From Akkermansiaceae bacterium (GTDB taxonomy: Bacteria; Verrucomicrobiota; Verrucomicrobiia; Verrucomicrobiales; Akkermansiaceae), in contig JAGYIT010000007.1 of the NCBI GenBank assembly GCA_018402445.1, positions 682,001 through 746,000 of the forward strand: a stretch of DNA of 64,000 nt. Direction: 5' to 3'. A program made the position numbers and the translations under genes. Numbering within the stretch: position 1 is the first letter of the stretch; every line of letters starts with the position of its first letter. The notes under the pieces are model-generated. The model ran no database searches, was not told the origin of the DNA, and saw only the letters and a program-made list of their open reading frames with translations. This document shows positions 8,603 to 18,219 of the stretch, in pieces.

Positions 8603-10153
8603 GTGAATTCATGGGAAACGGCGGTAGGGTTGTTGGCGGATGCGGCGAAGGCCGGGGTGGGGGAGTTCGTGGTCTGTGGCGGCGCACGGAATGCGGTTCT
8701 GTTAGAGATGCTTTCTCGTATGGAGGATTCGGGAAAAGTGAAGGTCTGGAGCCACTTCGAGGAGCGCTCGGCGGGGTTTTTCGCGCTGGGCCGGACGATG
8801 GCAACCGGGAAACCCTGCGCTGTGGTGGTGACGAGCGGCACGGCGGTCGCGGAGCTTTTGCCCGCCGTGGTGGAGGCATTCTATCAGGCGAGGCCGCTGG
8901 TGCTGATCACCGCCGACCGGCCGCCGGGGTTCGCGGACAGCGGTGCGCCGCAGGCGATCGCGCAGGCGGGGATTTTCTCGGGATATGTGACGGAGGATCT
9001 GGGGTCATGGGAGGGAAAAAAACCACTGCATCTGAACGTGGCGCTGGAGGAGGATTTTACCATTGGCGAGGCGGACTTCGGTGGCTTCGAGATCGGAGGT
9101 TTTTGCGTGGATTACGGCAGGCCGAATGTCGGCGGGTTGGCGCGGTGGCTGCGCGAAAGGGCGATGCACGGGCTGGTGGTGATGGTCGGTGATCTGGAGG
9201 AGGCGGAGCGCGAGGAGGTGTTCCATTTCTGCCGCGATCTCGCCGCGCCCGTGGTTGTGGAAGGAACCAGCGGTTTGCGTGAGGCGCTGAGAAGTCTGGC
9301 GGTAATGGGGGAGGATGCTGCGTTGAAAAACCGCCCGCCGTCAAAGGTGCTGAGGCTGGGTGGTGTACCGAGCGGGAGGTTCTGGCGGGATCTTGAGAAT
9401 TTGCCGGATGTTTCGGTGTGGTCGGTCTGCCGCAACGGGCTGCGCGGACTCGGGCGCGTGGCGGAGGTTACGCGGGGCGAGCTGGACAGGATTTTACCGG
9501 CCTTGGGGGATGTGGAGAAAATCGGCGACGTGGCGGAGCTGCTCGAAGGAGCTAAGGCGAGGGCGCAGCGCATCGAGGAAGTGCTCGCCGCGTTTCCCGA
9601 TAGCGAGCAGGGCTGGATGCGGACGCTTTCCGTTTACGCCTCGGTCGCCGGCGGCGTCTATCTCGGCAACAGCCTGCCGATCCGCGAATGGAACTCCTAC
9701 GCCCAGTGGGAAAGACCCGTGCCCCTCGTGCGGGCGAACCGCGGCGCAAACGGCATCGACGGCCAGATTAGCTCATGGCTGGGTGCGAGCGCGGAGGAGG
9801 AGGGCGCGTGGGGCATTTTCGGCGATCTCACCGCGCTCTACGATCTAGCCGGGCTGAAAATGCTCGGTCAGGTGGAAAGGAAAGGCCGTGTGATGGCCGT
9901 GATCAACAACGGCGGCGGGCGTATCTTCGACCGCGTGCCGAGGCTCGCCACAATGTCCGGCAAAGCGAAGATCTGGATGGCGGCGGAGAGTCCGGTCGAT
10001 TTCGCGGCGCTGGCGAAGGCATGGGACATGGATCATCTCCGAGTCACCCGTGCGGATGAATTTGACGGGGCGGGCGGCGATGGGAAAGCCGTGCTACTGG
10101 AGATCGTGCCGGACGCAGGGCAGACGCGGGGTTTCTGTGAATCGAGAATTTGA
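8603..10153 (+). CDS. menD: 2-Succinyl-5-enolpyruvyl-6-hydroxy-3-cyclohexene-1-carboxylate synthase (MenD)
   Basis: A thiamine-diphosphate enzyme that joins isochorismate and 2-oxoglutarate in menaquinone synthesis. The N-terminal pyrimidine-binding domain has VCGGARNAVL and FEERSAGFFALG, whose Glu (about residue 53) matches the cofactor-activating Glu of the family. VVVTSGTAVAELLPAVVEA and LITADRPPG are typical MenD segments. The C-terminal cofactor domain carries AVINNGGGRIFDRVP (~residue 434). At 516 residues it is slightly shorter than the E. coli enzyme (556). The start is GTG at 8603, with GGAAG about 10 bases before it. The stop codon lies in an ACCACGG-type repeat. No other men gene is in the window, so the pathway genes are probably scattered. 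Menaquinone-based respiration follows from the gene's presence. Confidence 0.92.
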   Translation: MNSWETAVGLLADAAKAGVGEFVVCGGARNAVLLEMLSRMEDSGKVKVWSHFEERSAGFFALGRTMATGKPCAVVVTSGTAVAELLPAVVEAFYQARPLVLITADRPPGFADSGAPQAIAQAGIFSGYVTEDLGSWEGKKPLHLNVALEEDFTIGEADFGGFEIGGFCVDYGRPNVGGLARWLRERAMHGLVVMVGDLEEAEREEVFHFCRDLAAPVVVEGTSGLREALRSLAVMGEDAALKNRPPSKVLRLGGVPSGRFWRDLENLPDVSVWSVCRNGLRGLGRVAEVTRGELDRILPALGDVEKIGDVAELLEGAKARAQRIEEVLAAFPDSEQGWMRTLSVYASVAGGVYLGNSLPIREWNSYAQWERPVPLVRANRGANGIDGQISSWLGASAEEEGAWGIFGDLTALYDLAGLKMLGQVERKGRVMAVINNGGGRIFDRVPRLATMSGKAKIWMAAESPVDFAALAKAWDMDHLRVTRADEFDGAGGDGKAVLLEIVPDAGQTRGFCESRI

Positions 10154-10240
10154 ACCACGGGATACACGGAAGGGGTGCCGCCGCTGTCCATTCGATTCAG
10201 TCTCCTCTTCATTCCGTGTATTCGGTCTATTCCGTTGCTC
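10150..10240. repeat. ACCACGG/ACACGG inverted repeat
   Basis: The left arm (TTGAACCACGGGATACACGG, beginning at the menD stop codon) is mirrored by a right arm around 10211-10235 (ATTCCGTGTATTCGGTC) in inverted orientation. A related tract lies at 60471-60520. It fills most of the gap between menD and the HPr gene, where no other feature is visible. Confidence 0.6.
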
Positions 10241-10362
10241 AATAAGGAACAGGGCGCGGTTCGTTGCTCCACGCACATCCAGCCCCCGCGAAGATGGCTG
10301 AAAATTTCCCTTGGAGGTTTGCCCTCCGCCTTTCTACCCTCCCGCACCGAGAACCCGAAAAT

Positions 10363-10629
10363 ATGGCACAACGAGACTTCACGATTCAGAACAAACTTGG
10401 GATACACGCCCGCCCTGCGGCGCAATTCGTCAAGATGGCGAATCGTTTCCAATCCGACATCACCGTCGAGAAGGACGGCGAGGAGGTGGACGGAAAAAGC
10501 ATCATGGGGCTGATGATGCTGGCCGCCGGGCATGGCTCGGTGATCGTGGTCTGCGCCGAGGGCGAGGACGAGGAAGCCGCGCTGGACGCCATCGGCGACC
10601 TGATCGCGCGGAAATTCGAGGAGGAGTGA
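10363..10629 (+). CDS. HPr family phosphocarrier protein
   Basis: An 88-residue HPr. The phosphorylatable His15 lies in LGIHARPAA and the regulatory Ser46 in VDGKSIMGLMML, both at the standard positions, and the length matches the family. HPr carries phosphate from enzyme I to PTS components; in organisms with HPr kinase, Ser46 is the regulatory site. The start is the ATG at 10363 (MAQRDFTIQ). An upstream in-frame extension to 10264 has no HPr character. leuB starts 9 bp after the stop, so the two genes are probably co-transcribed. No enzyme I or PTS permease is present, so a regulatory (nitrogen-PTS or kinase-linked) role is as likely as sugar transport. Confidence 0.93.
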   Translation: MAQRDFTIQNKLGIHARPAAQFVKMANRFQSDITVEKDGEEVDGKSIMGLMMLAAGHGSVIVVCAEGEDEEAALDAIGDLIARKFEEE

Positions 10630-13269
<2,640 letters not shown>

Positions 13270-13363
13270 AGCGGGGGAGGTTGGAGTGGGAAATTCCCAC
13301 GAGCCGACTCAAAGCAGGGAATGGGGCGCCCTTCAGGATCATGAGAGATAGGGGCGGTGCAAG

Positions 13364-15445
13364 TCAGTGGGTGCGATCCCTTGGCTTGGCCCGCTTGAGC
13401 CTAGCTCCGATTTCCTCCGCAAGGGCTTGCAGGCGGGTTTCGCCGGAGGGTTGCGGGGGGCGGGTGTCGAAGCGGATCCCCTGGTGGATTTCTAGGGCTT
13501 CCTCGAGATCCGTTTCAGGGACGCAGTGACCTCCAAGTCCTCGCAGCCATACGGCAAAGGTGACGCCAGGTGGTCGCGGGCCGAGGATGCGGCGGGCACG
13601 GCTTTCGAGGCGGTGCAGCGGCGTGATGCGCTCGGGCGGGATGGGATTTCCAGCGGCGTCCCTAGCGACCACGAGCTTCGATTTCCAAAGCCTGCGGCCG
13701 ACAAAGGCGAGCGTACTCAGGCCGAGCGCCCACATCACCAGGGTTGCGCCGAGACGGTTTGCGGGGCGGTTGCGCCAGAGAAAAAAGTCTTCCTTGAATC
13801 GCTGGTAGGCGTCGGCAAAACCGCGGGATTCGGTGCCTCCCACGGTCTCCGCGGCGAGCCAATTCGTAGGTGTGGGGTCGAAGTCGAACCACAGGCCCTT
13901 GCTCTCGTCCCACACACGCGTCCACGCGTGGCCGTGGGTGCCGCGGATGACGAACTCGTCGCGTTTCATGTCCCTTTCCATCACCGCGTAGCCGACACAG
14001 TAGCGGGTCGGCACATCGGCGGCGCGGAGCAGCAGTGCGGCGGCGGTGGCGAAATACTCGCAGTGCCCGCTCCTGGAGTTGGTGAGGAAAATGGAGATGG
14101 CGGTGGGTTTCCCGAAACGGGCGCGGCCGATCGTGAGGTAGCGCGTGTAGGTGAATTCGTCCATGAACCATGCCCGGATGCGCGCCACCTTCGCCGCCGT
14201 GGTGGGTAGATCGCGGAGGCCGAGGTCGGCGGCGACCAGCTCCACCGTTTCTCGCTCGAGGGTGCTGATCTCGAGATCCTGTTCCGGCCATGGCGGGTCT
14301 TCCGGAACCGCATCGTCCCGCCAGCGGACAGTGCCGTCGATGATGGCGCGCTTGGGGAAAACGCGGACGGTGCCAAGCGGGTTCGCCTCGATGCCGTCGA
14401 GTTCGAAGCGCTGGAGGGTGGCTGTGTCGCCGGGCAGAGGTAGCGGATCCTCGGCACGGATCGCGCCGCGCAGGCGGAAGGCAGGCAGGGCTTTGAGGAG
14501 ATCCTCGGTGGTCGTTTGTTCGCGCAGGAGATAGTAGGGATCTTCGGCCGTGAGTTCGCGGGTGGCGAGGTTGGTGAATTCGTCTTCATCCTCCTCCATT
14601 TCCGCGATCATGGATTCGGGCAATTCCATGCGCCATGAGATATGTTTGTAGCGGTTGTAGGTGGCTAACCGCAGCAGGCGAGGCACCCTCCCGCCATCGG
14701 TGATCTTCAGCCGCCAGAACATTTCCGGCGACTGTTTGATTTTCCCGAGCGAGCCGATGCTGGTCTTGCTGACGGTTAATTCAGTGCCGGTGGGTGCGTC
14801 GCCGGGTGAGCGGTTCGTGGCCCAATCGTAGAGCTTACTCATCCCGATCTGGCCGCCGAAGCCGATGAGACCCGCCAGGAGCATGACCACGGCTAGTGCG
14901 AAGGGCCGGGTTTTCACTCGGGAGAAAACCAGCCAGCCGCCGAGGATCACCAGGCCGGGAAGGAAGATCCATGTGTCCGCATTGCGGCCGAGGCTGGAGG
15001 CGACGATGGCGACGACGAAGTAGGGGTTTCCGAAGTTGAAATGGATCACAGAATCACCGAGTCCGAGGCGGCGGTTGCGCTGGCGGTGGAGTTCGCTGAA
15101 AAAGGAAAGGCTGTTGAGCGGCATGTGGTCGCGCAGGCCGTAGCTTTGCACGAACTGGAGCGGCAGAAGCAGTATGGGCAGCCATACCATGAGCTTCGGC
15201 AAGGCGGTGTAGCGGTCGCCGTCCAGCCAGATCAGCGCGCCGGCGATGATGACGAGGATCATGCTGATGCGCCACGCGCGGGAGCAGGCGCTGTGGTCGA
15301 AGTCCCAGCGGAAACGGATCCAGTTCGAGCCTTCGATGAGAAGCGCGGTGATCAGCCCCATCGTCGCGTTGCCGCTCATCGCGCCCCAGAAAAGCAGGGT
15401 CGCGCCGAGAAGGAGACGGGGTGGCGGCTGGACTTGGGGTGGCAT
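13364..15445 (-). CDS. TgpA-like membrane transglutaminase (DUF3488-type)
   Basis: 693 residues from the ATG at 15445 (MPPQVQPPP). The N-terminal ~230 residues hold several hydrophobic spans (LLLGATLLFWGAMSGNATMG, ISMILVIIAGALIWL). A large extracytoplasmic region then carries the transglutaminase core: Cys in SGHCEYFATA (~462), His in GTHGHAWTRV (~505) and Asp in WFDFDPTP (~520). One more span (LGATLVMWALGLSTLAFVG) precedes a cytoplasmic tail. It is the last gene of the MoxR-DUF58-transglutaminase operon; its start lies 209 bp from the DUF58 stop, a gap partly filled by heptamer repeats. An in-frame extension to a TTG at 15595 would add a repeat-encoded Asn/Pro/Gln/Ser peptide and is unlikely to be the start. 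The cellular role is unknown. Confidence 0.88.
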   Translation of the reverse strand: MPPQVQPPPRLLLGATLLFWGAMSGNATMGLITALLIEGSNWIRFRWDFDHSACSRAWRISMILVIIAGALIWLDGDRYTALPKLMVWLPILLLPLQFVQSYGLRDHMPLNSLSFFSELHRQRNRRLGLGDSVIHFNFGNPYFVVAIVASSLGRNADTWIFLPGLVILGGWLVFSRVKTRPFALAVVMLLAGLIGFGGQIGMSKLYDWATNRSPGDAPTGTELTVSKTSIGSLGKIKQSPEMFWRLKITDGGRVPRLLRLATYNRYKHISWRMELPESMIAEMEEDEDEFTNLATRELTAEDPYYLLREQTTTEDLLKALPAFRLRGAIRAEDPLPLPGDTATLQRFELDGIEANPLGTVRVFPKRAIIDGTVRWRDDAVPEDPPWPEQDLEISTLERETVELVAADLGLRDLPTTAAKVARIRAWFMDEFTYTRYLTIGRARFGKPTAISIFLTNSRSGHCEYFATAAALLLRAADVPTRYCVGYAVMERDMKRDEFVIRGTHGHAWTRVWDESKGLWFDFDPTPTNWLAAETVGGTESRGFADAYQRFKEDFFLWRNRPANRLGATLVMWALGLSTLAFVGRRLWKSKLVVARDAAGNPIPPERITPLHRLESRARRILGPRPPGVTFAVWLRGLGGHCVPETDLEEALEIHQGIRFDTRPPQPSGETRLQALAEEIGARLKRAKPRDRTH

Positions 15446-15470
15446 GGTGGATGGAAGAGACGAATTGCCC

Positions 15471-15560
15471 GTTGATGATTGTGGATTGCGGATTGTGGAT
15501 TGCGGATTGTGGATTGTGGATTGTGGATTGTGGATTGTGGATTGTGGATTGTGATTGCGG
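15471..15560. repeat. Heptanucleotide tandem repeat array (GGATTGT/GGATTGC)
   Basis: About eleven 7-bp units, GGATTGT with some GGATTGC, lie in the leader of the transglutaminase gene. Read on the minus strand, the three-unit period (21 bp) encodes the seven-residue unit NPQSTIH/R. A looser tract in opposite orientation follows at 15583-15612 (CCACAATCATCG, AATCATCAATCATGG). The same sequence style recurs at 18601-18678, 23069-23105 and 52983-53072. Confidence 0.9.
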
Positions 15561-15653
15561 ATTTCTGATTTTTCGGGCCGTTCAAACATCCACAATCATC
15601 GTTCCGAAATCATCAATCATGGTGAGTGGAAAAGCCATAGGTAAGTCGATGGA

Positions 15654-17006
15654 TTAGCTTGCTGCGGAGAGTCTGGTAGGCAGGCGCAGCAGATCCCTGG
15701 CGATCTCGCCGCATTCCAGCCAGTGGCCGATCAGGCCGGGCGGCGCGGCGCCGTTCCCAACGACGAGCGGCACGCAGGGGATGGCGGCTTTGAGCAGGGA
15801 TTTCACGAATTCCGCGCGGGTATCGTCCCAACCGTTGAGAACGAGCAGGCAGGAGGTCATTTTCTCGCGGTGGCGGATGACGGTCTGCGCGAGGAGATCG
15901 AGCCGCGAGCCGTGCTCCAGCTCCACACCTGCGAGAACTTCGAGGAGTTTTTCCATGCGCTCCATGCCGCGCCCGGCGGTGACGGTGTGCGCCTCGCCTG
16001 CGATGAACATCAGGTCGAGCAGCGATTCATTCCGGTCTAACCCGACGATGAACGAGGCCGCCACGGAGATCATGTCCTCGAACACGGCGGAGTCCGGCGA
16101 GCCGGGAAAGGTGTCGAGCACGAGGGCGTAGCGCGGGTAGAAAGTGTCTTCCAGTTCCTTGACCATGGGGCGGCCGGTGTGCGCCCAGCTTTTCCAATGG
16201 ATCTGGCGGAGGGGGTCTCCGGGGCGGTATTCGCGCAAGCCGACGAATTCGCCCGCGCTGCCGATGGCATTGCTCGTCTCCTCGCCGCCGATGCGGAAGG
16301 CGGCGGAGCCGGGCATGGTGAGCTGCGGCAGGCGGTGGCGCTTCGGTAGCACCACGAGACGTGTGGGTGTGGATTTGGTGCGCGAGCATTTCTGGAAAAA
16401 GCCGAGCGGATCGGGCAGCAACGCGCGGACATCACCCATCGGGATAACGCCCCGGCGGGAGGGTGTCAGCTCCATGGAAACGCGGCGGCTTTCGCCGGGC
16501 GCGAGGCTGAATGTTTCGCGCGACTCCCGCGCGGTGAACCCGCCTTTCCGCGCCGTGAGCCACTGCCAGCGGTAAAAGACCATGGTGCGGTCAAAAACAT
16601 TCCGTTCCTCTTCCCCCGGTTCAGGCGTGCCCGCGAATTCCTCGAACGAAGGCCGAGGGTCGGGCGGTGTCTGCGTGAGGCGCAGGCCGCTCAGTTTGTG
16701 TTTCCCGACATTCTCCAGTCGCACGGCGTAACGCAGCGGCTCGCCCGCCGTGGCGTGACGTGGCAGCCCCAGCGCGGCAGAAAGCTTCGCCCGGCGGAAT
16801 AACGTCCAGGTTAGGCTCAGCGCCACCAGCCCGAGCGAGAAACAGAAGATCTGGAAGATCGGGTCTTTCGGCTGCCCCACGCTCAGGAAACTCCCTAACG
16901 AAACCACCAGCAACGCCCCCACACCGGCGGGCCGGATTCTGCGCCCGAACCAATGCTGGACGGAAGACCCGCGGTGATACAGGGGATGTAGTATCCTAAA
17001 TCTCAA
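15654..17006 (-). CDS. DUF58 domain protein
   Basis: 450 residues with two N-terminal hydrophobic segments (VGALLVVSLGSFLSVG, FSLGLVALSLTWTLF), then a beta-rich region and the DUF58 signature PGDPLRQIHWKSWA (~residue 267), followed by a VWA-like fold (YALVLDTFPG...). The best start in frame is TTG at 17006, inside an AT-rich repeat (16997-17021); the next credible Met is far downstream. DUF58 proteins are encoded with MoxR ATPases and transglutaminases, which is the arrangement here. They are thought to act in envelope assembly or metal insertion, but the function is unproven. The MoxR stop lies 23 bp upstream. Confidence 0.87.
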   Translation of the reverse strand: MRFRILHPLYHRGSSVQHWFGRRIRPAGVGALLVVSLGSFLSVGQPKDPIFQIFCFSLGLVALSLTWTLFRRAKLSAALGLPRHATAGEPLRYAVRLENVGKHKLSGLRLTQTPPDPRPSFEEFAGTPEPGEEERNVFDRTMVFYRWQWLTARKGGFTARESRETFSLAPGESRRVSMELTPSRRGVIPMGDVRALLPDPLGFFQKCSRTKSTPTRLVVLPKRHRLPQLTMPGSAAFRIGGEETSNAIGSAGEFVGLREYRPGDPLRQIHWKSWAHTGRPMVKELEDTFYPRYALVLDTFPGSPDSAVFEDMISVAASFIVGLDRNESLLDLMFIAGEAHTVTAGRGMERMEKLLEVLAGVELEHGSRLDLLAQTVIRHREKMTSCLLVLNGWDDTRAEFVKSLLKAAIPCVPLVVGNGAAPPGLIGHWLECGEIARDLLRLPTRLSAAS

Positions 17007-17021
17007 ATTTCAAGGGAGAGG
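16997..17021. repeat. AAATCTCAAATTTCAAGG-type repeat at a gene start
   Basis: The tract TAAATCTCAAATTTCAAGGG with a GAGAGG tail lies between MoxR and DUF58 and contains the likely TTG start of the latter. Near copies ending in CAAGGAAGAGG are inside hrpA (22670-22703 and 24166-24203), and a related one is at 62371-62408. Confidence 0.65.
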
Positions 17022-17029
17022 CGCTTCGG

Positions 17030-17965
17030 TCACACCGGTGCCGGGACTTTGGCCACCAGGTCACGCACGATCTGGCGGGCGTCCATGCCGGAGTATTTCG
17101 ATTCCGGGGCGAGAACGAGGCGGTGGGCGATCACGTCCTCGGCGATGGATTGGATGACTTCCGGAACGACAAACTCGCGGCCTTCGAACAGGGAGATAAC
17201 CTGCGAGACTTTCATCAGGGCGAGGGACGCGCGGGGGCTGGCCGCGAGCTGGATCTCCGGGATACCGCGCGTGGCGGCGACGAGCGAGACGGCGTAGTGC
17301 CGCAGTTCGTCGCTGAAACGGATCTGCCGGGATGCGGCGGAAATCTGCAACACCTCCTCGCGCGTGAGCACGGGCAGCATGGCATCGACCGGATGGCTTT
17401 CGCGCTGGTCGGCGAGGATCATCGCCTCGTCTGTCGCGCTCACGTAGCCGAGCTTGCACTGCATCGCGAAGCGATCCATCTGTGCCTCCGGCAAGGGATA
17501 CGTGCCCCGGAACTCGACCGGGTTCTGCGTCGCGATCACGAAAAAGATGCCGTCGAGATCGTAGCGATTTCCCTCAACGGTCACCTGCCGCTCGCCCATC
17601 GCCTCCAGCAGGGCGCTCTGGGTGCGGGGCGAGGCGCGGTTGATCTCATCCGCCAGGAGGATGTCGGTGAACACCGGGCCGTGGTGGAAGCGGAATTCCT
17701 GCGTGCGCGGATCTAGCACCGATACGCCGAGGATGTCGGAAGGCAGGAGGTCGGGTGTGAACTGCACCCGCTTGAAATCCGTGCCGCCGACCGATTTCGC
17801 GATGGCCTTCGCGAGCGTCGTTTTCCCGGTGCCGGGGAAATCCTCCAGCAGCACGTGGCCGCCGGAGAAGAGGCAGGCAAGCACCCGGCGCACCGTATCC
17901 TCCTGCCCGCGCACCACGGTATTCACCGCCCGCTCCAACCGATTCGCCCATTCCGTTTCTCTCAT
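17030..17965 (-). CDS. MoxR family AAA+ ATPase
   Basis: 311 residues, typical MoxR length. Walker A is FPGTGKTTLA (GTGKTT at 45-50), Walker B is ILLADEINRA (~105), sensor 1 is FFVIATQNPVEFRGTYPLPEAQMDRF, and the arginine-finger/lid region follows. MoxR ATPases are chaperone-like AAA+ proteins that act on the products of linked genes, here DUF58 and the membrane transglutaminase directly downstream on the minus strand. The start is ATG at 17965 (MRETEWANRL). Upstream, 17966-18219 holds no convincing gene and presumably contains the operon promoter and the end of the convergent/divergent spacer. No promoter sequence stands out. Confidence 0.95.
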   Translation of the reverse strand: MRETEWANRLERAVNTVVRGQEDTVRRVLACLFSGGHVLLEDFPGTGKTTLAKAIAKSVGGTDFKRVQFTPDLLPSDILGVSVLDPRTQEFRFHHGPVFTDILLADEINRASPRTQSALLEAMGERQVTVEGNRYDLDGIFFVIATQNPVEFRGTYPLPEAQMDRFAMQCKLGYVSATDEAMILADQRESHPVDAMLPVLTREEVLQISAASRQIRFSDELRHYAVSLVAATRGIPEIQLAASPRASLALMKVSQVISLFEGREFVVPEVIQSIAEDVIAHRLVLAPESKYSGMDARQIVRDLVAKVPAPV

Positions 17966-18219
17966 GTGTTATCCGCCGATTCTCTCCGCAACCGCGCCGG
18001 GTGCAATGCGGAAAAGGCGGAACGGCGGGAACGGCCTGCTACTGGAGGTGGCGGATTGGCGGACTCCCCGCCGAGGAGCTGGAGTTGGGGGAGTGTGTGC
18101 TAGCGCGGTTGGAACTCGCTGCGCTTTATTCGGATAACGTGATCCAGATCACTCCGGAATTGTTCATCGAACGGTTTCTTGTTCGGTCGGAATGAATTCC
18201 AAGATCCGATAGCATCTGA

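Noticed and set aside
15471..15560. Could be a CRISPR-like array
   Set aside because: The 7-bp units are contiguous with no unique spacers, so it is a simple tandem repeat.
15446..15595. TTG at 15595 as the start of the transglutaminase protein
   Set aside because: It would add a repeat-encoded NPQSTIH peptide before the signal region; ATG at 15445 directly precedes the first span.
18001..18195. Small plus-strand frames between MoxR and the helicase gene
   Set aside because: Short and without recognisable motifs, and no ribosome site; probably a promoter region.
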